Shown in pieces: positions 1 through 7,151 of a stretch of 8,935 nt of DNA. The first letter of the stretch is position 1; each line of letters starts with the position of its first letter. This stretch comes from Candidatus Poseidoniales archaeon (lineage in GTDB: Archaea > Thermoplasmatota > Poseidoniia > Poseidoniales > Poseidoniaceae): contig JAAXIR010000270.1 in assembly GCA_012270265.1 (NCBI GenBank), forward strand, positions 1 to 8,935, read 5' to 3'. Below the pieces are notes generated by a model. That model was given only the letters and a program-made list of their open reading frames with translations, did no database searches and was not told the origin of the DNA. The position numbers and the translations under genes are program-made.

Positions 1-1882
1 CCATTTTGCCCCCCAAAACTGCATGACCCATGTTTTTTGAATCTTTATCTTCTTCAACGAGTGATTGTTCTTCATTAACGATTTCTTCCACATCCAATCG
101 CTTGAAAAGTGGCTCATAATCTTGCGATGGTGATTGGACTGGCACCGTCCAATCGATTGCATCATTCCAGTGCATTTCTTCGAGAGCATTTTCGATACCC
201 AACATGTCCCATAGTTTTCGAGCACTGAATGGTAAGAATGGCTCGGTTACAATGGCTAGATAACGGCAAATTCTCCATCCCATGGCTAGTGATGAAAGTG
301 CCTCTGTTCGTCCTTCAGCATCGATTTCGGTTTTGAGATGCTTCCATGGCAAAGAAGATTGGAGGAGTTGGTTTCCGTGCTGTGCTGCAGTCATTGCGGT
401 TCGTAATGCTTCTTTGTATCGGTGACGCTGAAGAGAATCTGTCATCGATGTGTGAAGTTCGACAAGTGTTTCGCAGAGATTTTCGTAGTATGTGAGATCG
501 TTGAATGATGGGAGAGACTCGCCACCCGGCGTGTCAGGCAACCGAGCTGAGAGGGATAGAACGCGATTGGCAAAATTGCCATAAGTGGCGATGAGTTCGT
601 TGTTGATTCGATCAACGAATTCATTCCACGTAAAGTCAGTATCATGGGATTCCGGCATATTGATGCTGAGATAGTATCGCAACGTATCCGGATCAAATCG
701 CTCCAGAAATGAGGGGAGCCAAATAGCGTGTTTCCTTGATTTTGAAAACTGACCACCGCCTAGCATAAGGTATTCCATTGCAGGAACATTGTCTTCCAAG
801 CGAAGGTCACCAACGTTAGGAAGTTCGACTGGGTCCTCTGCGGTTTTGCCTTTCTGCGCATGATTAAGCCCCATTAGGATGGCTGGCCAGATTACAGTAT
901 GGAAAGGCACGTTGTCCTTACCAAGGAAGTAATAATGACGTTGTTCGGATTCTTCATTTTCGAGCCACCATTGTTCCCAATTCGAACCGTCACCATGTAA
1001 TTCAGACCAAATCTGCGAACATGTAAGATATCCTTGAACTGCTTCGAACCAGACATAGATGCATTTACCATCCCATTCCGAGCCTTCGAGTGGAACGTTA
1101 ATCCCCCATTCAAGGTCCCGAGTAACAGCCCTTGGGCGCAATCCCATGTCGAGCCATTGTTTTGTCATTGCACGTACGTTGGGCTTCCAAACAGCGTGGT
1201 TGTTCTCAGCGTGTTGTTCAAGGGCCTCCTGGAACAAATCTAGTCGGTAGAATAGGTGATCTGTATCACGAATTTCAACTTTCAATTCAGGGTTCATCTT
1301 GGAGACAGGATTCTTGAGTTCTGATGACTCATACGTTGCTCCACAAGCGTCGCACTGGTCTCCACGTGCACCATCCGCACCGCATGACGGACAGGTTCCC
1401 TCGATATATCGATCAGGGAGGAAACGTCCTCCGCCGTCCGGGTGGACTTCGTAATATTGTTGCATGGTTCTTTTTTCAAAGAATCCAGCATTGTAGAGTA
1501 GACGGAAATTCGCTTGGACTTTTTCTTTATGCCTAGAATCACTTGTTCGATTGAACAAAGAGCCACCGTAATCAATACCTCTCGAATCAACGTTTGGCAT
1601 CCATGTACAACCCAAATCAAGGAGCGCTTTTGTGTTGATGGCATGATATTCATCGACCACATCTTGTGGAGAAACACCATCCTGTTCTGCAGTAACTGTG
1701 ATTGGTGTACCATGTTCATCAGAACCGGATACCATCAGTACCTTGTTGCCACGAGCACGTTCAAATCGAGCATGAATATCAGGGGGGAGGTAGCAACCAG
1801 CAACGTGCCCCAGATGCAGTGGCCCATTCGCGTACGGCCATGCAACGCACACAAGAACGTGGTCACCATCGGCCATATCCAT
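1..1882 (-). CDS. metG: Methionyl-tRNA synthetase (MetRS), 3' end outside window
   Basis: Charges tRNA-Met with methionine in the cytoplasm. The frame is open from 1882 to the window edge (at least 627 codons), so the C-terminus is missing here. Visible class I landmarks are the ATP-site HIGH motif as HLGH (residues 23-26, after PYANGP), the catalytic-domain zinc knuckle CPSC/CDAC (C164, C167, C177, C180), and the KMSKS-type loop as QFSKSR (378-383). The helical anticodon-binding region contains NFANRVLSL, and LFKRLDVEEI lies near the edge. An acidic linker rich in Glu and Asp follows; in many MetRS proteins such a linker precedes a C-terminal tRNA-binding domain, but that part is not visible. 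The start is ATG at 1882 or ATG at 1876 (M-D-M-A); a TGA lies upstream in frame with no other start between. No Shine-Dalgarno is evident, so the transcript may be leaderless. The gene is divergent from the CNNM gene. Confidence 0.96.
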   Translation of the reverse strand, partial: MDMADGDHVLVCVAWPYANGPLHLGHVAGCYLPPDIHARFERARGNKVLMVSGSDEHGTPITVTAEQDGVSPQDVVDEYHAINTKALLDLGCTWMPNVDSRGIDYGGSLFNRTSDSRHKEKVQANFRLLYNAGFFEKRTMQQYYEVHPDGGGRFLPDRYIEGTCPSCGADGARGDQCDACGATYESSELKNPVSKMNPELKVEIRDTDHLFYRLDLFQEALEQHAENNHAVWKPNVRAMTKQWLDMGLRPRAVTRDLEWGINVPLEGSEWDGKCIYVWFEAVQGYLTCSQIWSELHGDGSNWEQWWLENEESEQRHYYFLGKDNVPFHTVIWPAILMGLNHAQKGKTAEDPVELPNVGDLRLEDNVPAMEYLMLGGGQFSKSRKHAIWLPSFLERFDPDTLRYYLSINMPESHDTDFTWNEFVDRINNELIATYGNFANRVLSLSARLPDTPGGESLPSFNDLTYYENLCETLVELHTSMTDSLQRHRYKEALRTAMTAAQHGNQLLQSSLPWKHLKTEIDAEGRTEALSSLAMGWRICRYLAIVTEPFLPFSARKLWDMLGIENALEEMHWNDAIDWTVPVQSPSQDYEPLFKRLDVEEIVNEEQSLVEEDKDSKNMGHAVLGGKM

Positions 1883-1894
1883 TGGTAACAGGCA

Positions 1895-1910
1895 TTGATT
1901 TTCAAATCAA
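1895..1910. promoter_or_regulatory. Inverted repeat between divergent genes, possible operator
   Basis: TTGATTT-TC-AAATCAA is a perfect 7-bp inverted repeat with a 2-nt spacer. It lies 13-28 nt upstream of the metG ATG, where a TATA box would sit if metG is leaderless. It is also in the only spacer (1883-1994) between metG and the CNNM gene. It could be a regulator site or a chance AT-rich palindrome. Confidence 0.3.
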
Positions 1911-1994
1911 CCCTTTTGTTCATTCAAAAACAACATTTTCAAGAAGCAGAAGTTCTTGGCAGGAACATCCAACGGACAGGAGTTCACGTTCATC

Positions 1995-3029
1995 ATGAAC
2001 CTCACATTACTCATTTTTTACACCGTTCTTGCGCTTGGCGTATCGTTTCTCTGCTCAATTCTTGAGGCAGTTGTACTCTCTATTCCAAACACACAGGTCG
2101 CTGTGTGGGAGAAGGATGGAAATCGACGTGGACAGTTATGGGCGAAATTGAAGGCAGATGATGCAGTTAAGCCTCTTACTGCTATTCTTACGCTCAACAC
2201 AATCGCGCACACCATGGGTGCTGCTGGCGTAGGATCTGAGGTGCAAAATCAGTTCGGGAATGAATACCTCACAATTGCATCCGTGATTTTAACGTTGGCT
2301 GTACTCTTCCTATCTGAAATCATCCCAAAGACACTTGGAACCGCTTATTGGCGGCAACTCTCACTGATGACAGGTCTCATTTTGAATTCAATCACGATTG
2401 CATTGTTCTTCATCATCGCACCAATTCAATGGATGAAGAAGATTCTTCCAAGTGCTGATGGACAATTGGTCACAAGAGATGATTTGGTTGCGCTTGCTGA
2501 TCTTGGTGAAGAAGAAGGCGCATTAATGGAAGATGAGGAAACGGTGATACACAACTTGTTGAGACTTCGCGAAATCCCAATCACTGAGGTAATGACACCT
2601 CGGGTTGTTGTCACCGCTCTACAGCAAGACATGACCATTCGCCAGGTATTGGATGAATATCCAGTCCTCCGATTTTCTCGGATACCAATCTTCTCAGAAT
2701 CAATTGATGACATACAAGGCGTAGTCATTCGCTCTGAACTCTTGCTCGCTGCAAGCAGAGACGAATGGGACCGCGGCGTATTGGAGTTCATGAAACCAGT
2801 TGAATTCCTCACAACCAAGCAAAGCGTCGATGTTGCACTAGATGTGTTGCTTGAACGACGCCAACAATTTGCCGTCGTTCAAGATGAATTCGGAGGGACG
2901 TCAGGTATTTTGACCATGGAGGATGTATTGGAGACACTTCTAGGCGAAGAAATCGTTGACGAGCTTGATGAAGTCGATGATATGCGTGAACTCGCTCGTG
3001 AGCAAGCAAGTTCAACGGAAGAAGAGTGA
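1995..3029 (+). CDS. CNNM/CorC-type membrane protein: DUF21 domain plus CBS pair
   Basis: Inner-membrane protein of the CNNM/CorC (HlyC/TlyC-like) family, which is linked to Mg2+ or other divalent-cation transport with nucleotide sensing by CBS domains. The substrate here is inferred from the family. The 344-residue protein has an N-terminal DUF21 domain with hydrophobic segments at about 3-28, 61-80, 92-110 and 122-143, including the hallmark SEIIPK at 107-112. Two CBS domains follow (about 200-253, starting VMTPR, and 266-322). The second carries the typical DEFGGTSGILTMEDVLE signature at 297-313. The protein ends in an acidic tail soon after CBS2, so the C-terminal CorC_HlyC domain of many relatives is missing. 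I chose ATG at 1995 because the membrane segment starts there; TTG at 1956 would add 13 polar residues. AGGAG lies 12 nt upstream. The 3' end overlaps the convergent hydrolase gene by 18 bp. Confidence 0.93.
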   Translation: MNLTLLIFYTVLALGVSFLCSILEAVVLSIPNTQVAVWEKDGNRRGQLWAKLKADDAVKPLTAILTLNTIAHTMGAAGVGSEVQNQFGNEYLTIASVILTLAVLFLSEIIPKTLGTAYWRQLSLMTGLILNSITIALFFIIAPIQWMKKILPSADGQLVTRDDLVALADLGEEEGALMEDEETVIHNLLRLREIPITEVMTPRVVVTALQQDMTIRQVLDEYPVLRFSRIPIFSESIDDIQGVVIRSELLLAASRDEWDRGVLEFMKPVEFLTTKQSVDVALDVLLERRQQFAVVQDEFGGTSGILTMEDVLETLLGEEIVDELDEVDDMRELAREQASSTEEE

Positions 3030-3986
3030 ATTTTCCTCTAACCATGTTCGAATCAATTCATTACGAACGGTGTTTTCTTGTTCGTAGGAATGCTTGAGTT
3101 CTTCGACGATGTGATAGGTAAATTTCGTTTGTGAGTTCGTGTGAACGTCAATCAAAAGTTGCGCATGTTTGAGACCAAGTGTTGCATCATGCTTCGCCTG
3201 AATAAGAATTGTAGGGCATTGTGGCAAACCCCATTCTGGAGATCTCAAGAATTCAATTGATGGAACTTGGTACTGAGGTGGATTGAGTCGATTGTAGTAG
3301 CGTAGTAACCGACGCATCATAGGACGTTGCAATTTCTTTGGAATCCTTAGGTAATCGCATGTTTGATTGTTGATGTATTCATAGGAGGTAACTGGAGACT
3401 CAAGAATCACGCCTTGAGCATGGTTCGAAGTCTCTAGTTCTGGACGCAGTACTCTCTGAGCGACAAATCCTCCTAAACTATGTCCGTGCACCATGAATCC
3501 ATTTTGGAGCCATCCACGTTGCTCGAAATGATTCAACACACTCTCAAAATCATGACATACATGCATTGCAGCCCAATGTGGTACACGTTTGTTTCCACCA
3601 TGTGCCCGCATTTCGAACAAGACGCAATTGTATCCAAGATCATGAAACAACGCACTTCTTCCCAACATATTCGATGCGCGAGAATTCCATCCGTGAATCA
3701 ATATGGCAAGCGGTTTGTTCGGATCCCATTCTCTCTTCAGCCAACGCACTGGGTAGCCTTGTACGTCAATTGATTCCCATTCCCAACCTGCAGGTGCTTC
3801 AACGTCTTTTCGAATGGTTGGCAGTCGTAACATGAATCCAAGGCACAGAGCGAACCACATGTCAATGAGAATAATTGGTGCAAGAAGCACGATGAAGAGC
3901 ATGTTTGAGGATACGACGAGCCCTATTGTGATGACTGTCCAGGCGATTGCATGAATGAAGAACGCCGAAAAGCGGTGCGAAGTCAT
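3012..3986 (-). CDS. Alpha/beta hydrolase with N-terminal membrane segments
   Basis: Predicted serine hydrolase of the alpha/beta-hydrolase fold (324 residues); the substrate cannot be read from sequence. Two hydrophobic segments (about 8-26 and 29-53) should anchor it in the membrane. The catalytic domain follows: ILIHGWNSRA (95-104, oxyanion-hole HG motif), nucleophile elbow GHSLGG with S170, candidate acid D267 in AKHDATLG, and candidate base H299 in LKHSYE. The triad therefore appears complete. The form resembles the BAAT/thioesterase-like or serine aminopeptidase-like (Hydrolase_4) proteins often annotated simply as alpha/beta hydrolase. The ATG start lies 14 nt after the stop of the RDD-like gene, with GAAGGA about 10 nt upstream, so it is probably the last gene of that operon. 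It ends in antisense overlap with the CNNM gene. Confidence 0.9.
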   Translation of the reverse strand: MTSHRFSAFFIHAIAWTVITIGLVVSSNMLFIVLLAPIILIDMWFALCLGFMLRLPTIRKDVEAPAGWEWESIDVQGYPVRWLKREWDPNKPLAILIHGWNSRASNMLGRSALFHDLGYNCVLFEMRAHGGNKRVPHWAAMHVCHDFESVLNHFEQRGWLQNGFMVHGHSLGGFVAQRVLRPELETSNHAQGVILESPVTSYEYINNQTCDYLRIPKKLQRPMMRRLLRYYNRLNPPQYQVPSIEFLRSPEWGLPQCPTILIQAKHDATLGLKHAQLLIDVHTNSQTKFTYHIVEELKHSYEQENTVRNELIRTWLEENSLFFR

Positions 3987-4000
3987 GGGGATGAAATCCT

Positions 4001-4849
4001 TCAGTCATCGGTCGTTTCTTCAGATGATTCGGATGAATCTTCCGAATTATTTTCTTCCGATGCTTTTTCTTCACGGACTTTCGCACGCTCTTCAACACGC
4101 TTGGCGTATTTTTCACCAAACTGACTCATGCTCTCAAGTCGCGCACGGAATCCAGAAGTGGCCTTTTCTTCCGGCACATATCGTACAAGGTACGCTCCAA
4201 ACATGAGGTCAAAGAGCCCTTGGTCGAGTTCGCTATTGCGGGAAAATTGCCAATTTACAATCCAAAGAATCATCAAGACTGCTCCGATTGATGTCATGAC
4301 GATCGGTGCGGTACCTCCATCGGAGATTGCTCCGGCTTGCGTGAACACCATAATGAAACCAATCAGAGAGAGAAGACCAATATTGTTCACAAACAAACTG
4401 TGTAGGAACAGAGGTTTGGAACCGTCACCACGAATGTATCGAGTCGAAGACGTATATTGACCTAGGTTACGTCCAGTGTAAATTGGCAAGAATAGTGCGT
4501 TGAAGAAGAGAGCGACAATTGCAACAATGAACAAAATGGTTGTTTCCAAACCACCGCTAGAACCACCAGTGAGGGCTGACATAACGAGCCCAGCGATCAA
4601 AACTGAGAAATTGGCGATGAAATTAACCCACCAGCTAATGACTCGACTGAGTTTTGGAGCAATTTCATACTCCGAGGAGAGGCTTGCAGGTCGTGCTTTC
4701 TTGACCTTGGGCTTCTTCTCCTTCTTGGGCTTTGCAGCCTTCGCTGCTACAGGGACTGCTTCTGCAACCTTGGCTGCTTTAGCAGCCTTGGCTGTTGCTT
4801 TTTTGGGTGCCTTCGTTTCATTTGATTCAACTTTGTCAAGTAGTCCCAT
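4001..4849 (-). CDS. RDD-like membrane protein with Lys/Ala-rich N-terminal tail
   Basis: Integral membrane protein of 282 residues with unknown function. Residues 13-53 are a low-complexity Lys/Ala/Pro tail reminiscent of histone H1 or ribosomal-protein tails. Four hydrophobic segments follow at about 70-93, 101-123, 150-170 and 182-202. The pattern of Arg/Trp/Asn in helix 1 (LSRVISWWVN), a polar TGRNLGQYTSSTRYIRGDGS loop after helix 2, and ELDQGLFDLMFGAYLVR after helix 4 resembles the RDD family. This assignment is by eye and moderate. The C-terminus (about 245-282) is Ser/Glu-rich and strongly acidic. Start ATG 4849 is supported by the SD GAGGCGA (4854-4860), 13 nt after the stop of the proline-rich gene. 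It is followed after 14 nt by the hydrolase, so it is probably part of the same transcript. Confidence 0.8.
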   Translation of the reverse strand: MGLLDKVESNETKAPKKATAKAAKAAKVAEAVPVAAKAAKPKKEKKPKVKKARPASLSSEYEIAPKLSRVISWWVNFIANFSVLIAGLVMSALTGGSSGGLETTILFIVAIVALFFNALFLPIYTGRNLGQYTSSTRYIRGDGSKPLFLHSLFVNNIGLLSLIGFIMVFTQAGAISDGGTAPIVMTSIGAVLMILWIVNWQFSRNSELDQGLFDLMFGAYLVRYVPEEKATSGFRARLESMSQFGEKYAKRVEERAKVREEKASEENNSEDSSESSEETTDD

Positions 4850-4853
4850 ATAA

Positions 4854-4860
4854 TCGCCTC
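4854..4860 (-). promoter_or_regulatory. Shine-Dalgarno of the RDD-like gene
   Basis: GAGGCGA on the minus strand, with GAGG ending 7 nt before ATG 4849, in the 13-nt spacer after the upstream stop. It fixes the start of the RDD-like gene. Confidence 0.55.
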
Positions 4861-4862
4861 AA

Positions 4863-5825
4863 TCATGTGTACATTTCTGAGATTTCTTTGTAGATTGCAA
4901 AATCTCCAGATTCTACGAACGCAGAAATCGAAGAGTCTGGCATGTTTCCAAGTTGCTCGTCGATGATCTTGAAAAATTCGCCTCGACGTTCATCATCAAT
5001 GGATGCAGGGTCTGCACCTACTTCTTTGAACAACTCAAATCCGTCGGATGCAAGGAAGGTTTCAATCGCTTCCTCTGGTAATTCATCGCCGAGTAAATCA
5101 TTGACAATCGTAAAGAATTGTGAGAACAATACGTCTGCATCATCCATTTCTTCCGCTTCAGTCACTTCTTCTGATTCCTCAGAATGGTCATCATCAGAGG
5201 ATGGTTGAACTGGTTTGGATTGGCCTTTCAACGAGCGTCGTTCTGCCATTAATTTCTCAAGTTGTGGAACAAGTTCTCTGAGTGCATCTTTATCACCCAA
5301 GGATTTCGCTTCTTTGTAGAGCGGTTTGAGTTCTCGAAGTTTGTTTTCTACTACAGTCAAACGATCTGGCTCTTCCTCATCAAGCAATTCAACAACAGGA
5401 GCGCTTCTGGCTTGATTAAGGGCTTCTTCTCGCTCCTTCTTCCTTAGCACAATGATGTCCCTGTCGAGAGAATGACCGAAACGGTCGGAATATCGATCGA
5501 GAAGTGAACCCGATTCACCAGAGCCTAATCGATCGATTGCCCCATAGATTTGTGGCAGCGGTTTAGCGGAACGCTTGGCCCAGAGGTCCCCGTATTCATT
5601 CTTGGCTTCTTCAGGTTGAGAGGGTTCTGGTGCAGGAGGCATTGCAGTTGCATCAGGAAGAGGTGGTAGAGGGTTTGGAGGTAATGCGGCTGCTGGCAAC
5701 GGTTCAGGAGTTGGCGCAGCAGGGAGTGGAGGGAGAGGTGCCCCTGGGAGTGGTGGCATAGGAGGAAGTGGAGGCAAGGGTGAACCGCGAACATCTGCTG
5801 ATTTGTTCTTTTTTCGACGTCGCAC
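4863..5825 (-). CDS. Proline-rich acidic protein of unknown function, duplicated C-terminal motif
   Basis: I do not recognise this 320-residue protein. In order it shows: a basic N-terminus (RRRKKNK); a proline-rich stretch of PLPPLPPMPPLP type (about residues 15-68); a charged segment with YGDLWAKRSAKPLPQIYG and a run of Ser/Asp/Arg (SLLDRYSDRFGHSLDRD) that looks folded; a likely coiled coil (about 150-200, KLRELKPLYKEAKSLGDK); a Ser/Glu/Asp linker; and two related C-terminal motifs at 237-269 and 284-315. No membrane segment or signal peptide is seen. A GTG at 5876 would give 337 residues, but GTG 5825 is preceded by the excellent SD AGAGGTGAG, so I prefer the shorter form. It lies 90 nt downstream of priS and 13 nt upstream of the RDD-like gene. 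A scaffold or adaptor role is only a guess from its composition. Confidence 0.75.
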   Translation of the reverse strand: MRRRKKNKSADVRGSPLPPLPPMPPLPGAPLPPLPAAPTPEPLPAAALPPNPLPPLPDATAMPPAPEPSQPEEAKNEYGDLWAKRSAKPLPQIYGAIDRLGSGESGSLLDRYSDRFGHSLDRDIIVLRKKEREEALNQARSAPVVELLDEEEPDRLTVVENKLRELKPLYKEAKSLGDKDALRELVPQLEKLMAERRSLKGQSKPVQPSSDDDHSEESEEVTEAEEMDDADVLFSQFFTIVNDLLGDELPEEAIETFLASDGFELFKEVGADPASIDDERRGEFFKIIDEQLGNMPDSSISAFVESGDFAIYKEISEMYT

Positions 5826-5828
5826 GTA

Positions 5829-5837
5829 CTCACCTCT
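5829..5837 (-). promoter_or_regulatory. Strong Shine-Dalgarno that decides the start of the proline-rich gene
   Basis: AGAGGTGAG on the minus strand with GAGG ending 7 nt before GTG 5825. It is close to a perfect complement of the usual 16S rRNA 3' tail. It favours GTG 5825 over the longer in-frame GTG at 5876, which has no comparable SD. Confidence 0.6.
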
Positions 5838-5900
5838 AATGTACGTGGGTGGGATACTACCCTTGAACCTTACCACAATTGGACCATGAAAATACCTGTA

Positions 5901-5914
5901 TCTGCTAATGCAGA
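5901..5914 (-). terminator. Small hairpin just after priS stop, weak terminator candidate
   Basis: TCTGC-ATTA-GCAGA (minus strand) forms a perfect 5-bp stem with a 4-nt loop, starting 1 nt after the priS TGA. A short T-run (TATTTT) follows about 6 nt later. It lies in the largest gap of the minus-strand series (5826-5915), so it could attenuate or process the transcript between priS and the next gene. Archaeal termination mostly depends on T-tracts, and this stem is short. Confidence 0.25.
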
Positions 5915-5915
5915 A

Positions 5916-7115
5916 TCAAACCAATTTCGCCCATCCTTTGAGACTCAAAAATGTTGCAGCTGATTCTGAAACCTGCAATTGATCGCCCATTGAAACATCG
6001 TGTTGATCCTCCCCGAACCTCAAGATGGCATCATCAACAACAATTTCGACATTCAGTGTCTTCTCCTGACCAAAAACAAAAGCTTCGCTTAATGCATCAA
6101 ATGGTCGACTTCCCTCAGCATCAAGTCTCTCCAGTGGGAATTCTGTAACACGCATGCCGGTCTTTCCATGCAACGATGTGGGCCATCGTATTTGCCTCCG
6201 AACATCGATCGTAACCACTTCATCGGTTTCACCTGCTGCCCCCAGAACAATCGAAGCATCGGACTTCACCAAATCAAGAAACAATCCTTGATGCGCTCCA
6301 AGCCTGGATATTTGCCCATTTGCCACAGAGGATCGACGCTCTTCATGGAGAAACATATCGGCAAGTTTTTTGATGCTGGCTGGACCTTTTCCCGGTTTAC
6401 CTTCTCTCTGAAGATTGTCTTTGAGTCCTAAGTGTAGATCTTTCATCACGGTTGTCGAACCTTCGTCTTCTTGTGCAATTAAGACAAGTTTGTCGATAAG
6501 CGTTGGTATCTGCGTACGAATTCGTTTCGTCCAACCGTTCGCAGTTGCATCATTAAAGCGAGTCAATCCTCCTTGAACATCAACACCTTCACCACGGATG
6601 TGAGACACCAATTCTCGGCGAGCTTCTGAATCGAGATGGAACAAGGCAGGATCCCTGTAGTGTAGGTGAAAACCTCGGTGACCAGAAAAGGTCACTTGAA
6701 GGAATTGTTCGTCAAATCCAAATTCAGGTTCAAGAAAGTCGTTCCACAATGCATGCGCTTGTTCCTGAATTACTTCCAACATGGCAGGGAAATCACGATC
6801 CGTTACGCCTGGAAGGTGATCGCCATCCAGGTCAAAAATGAGGTCAGCACCTTGCCAATTTTTGTCGTCCATTTTCAGTTCGTATGGTTTTTGCCAATAC
6901 GCTGTCGAATAGAAGCATGAGTGCATCGCTCGTTCAGAGAGAAATTGACGTAGATCCTGTTCATTTCGAAAGGACTTGTGCCGAAGTGGAGGCGCTCCAC
7001 CAAACGGAATGAACATCCACTCTCGTTTCGGCATTCTTGGTGGACGCCAAAACGTGGATGAGCGATAGTATTGGCCAAACCGGTGTGCAAAACGTGCCCA
7101 ACCGGTTGAAGCCAT
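5916..7115 (-). CDS. priS: DNA primase small (catalytic) subunit PriS
   Basis: Archaeal/eukaryal-type primase catalytic subunit. It works with PriL to make primers at replication forks and can have polymerase activity. The length of 399 residues is slightly above the usual archaeal PriS. Catalytic landmarks are present: D95-L-D97 in LIFDLDGDH (metal binding), SGHRGFHLHY (144-153, SGxxGxHxH), the third acid D304 in VTIDVRRQIR, and the C-terminal WPTSLHGKTG (about 311-320). The zinc-knuckle cysteines normally found between the DxD and SGxxG motifs are absent; the whole protein has one Cys (C67). The start is ATG 7115, 36 nt after the stop of the small zinc-finger gene, with only a weak AGG upstream. 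Its neighbours are not replication genes as far as can be recognised. Confidence 0.95.
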   Translation of the reverse strand: MASTGWARFAHRFGQYYRSSTFWRPPRMPKREWMFIPFGGAPPLRHKSFRNEQDLRQFLSERAMHSCFYSTAYWQKPYELKMDDKNWQGADLIFDLDGDHLPGVTDRDFPAMLEVIQEQAHALWNDFLEPEFGFDEQFLQVTFSGHRGFHLHYRDPALFHLDSEARRELVSHIRGEGVDVQGGLTRFNDATANGWTKRIRTQIPTLIDKLVLIAQEDEGSTTVMKDLHLGLKDNLQREGKPGKGPASIKKLADMFLHEERRSSVANGQISRLGAHQGLFLDLVKSDASIVLGAAGETDEVVTIDVRRQIRWPTSLHGKTGMRVTEFPLERLDAEGSRPFDALSEAFVFGQEKTLNVEIVVDDAILRFGEDQHDVSMGDQLQVSESAATFLSLKGWAKLV

Positions 7116-7151
7116 GAAGGTGCCTATCGCTCACAGTTCTTGAACGAAACC

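Noticed and set aside
1294..1719. Open frame of 141 codons on the minus strand
   Set aside because: It is out of frame with, and inside, the clearly conserved MetRS coding frame; its protein has no recognisable features.
1735..1923. Minus-strand open frame starting upstream of metG that could pass for a leader peptide
   Set aside because: It overlaps the MetRS start in another frame, has no SD or clear promoter, and mirrors the HIGH-motif coding region.
2426..2818. Minus-strand open frame of 130 codons inside the CNNM gene
   Set aside because: Antisense to the well-conserved DUF21/CBS coding region; the protein is Ser/Thr/Arg-rich with no features.
4500..4853. Plus-strand Ala-rich open frame of 117 codons
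   Set aside because: It is the antisense of the Lys/Ala-rich tail and first helices of the RDD-like gene; the low complexity of the tail keeps the frame open.
4942..5208. Plus-strand Ser-rich open frame
   Set aside because: Antisense shadow of the acidic Ser/Glu/Asp region of the proline-rich gene.
5640..5790. Repetitive GGAGG-like DNA as a possible tandem repeat or structural element
   Set aside because: It is explained by proline codons in the PLPPLPP stretch of the coding frame; unit length is irregular.
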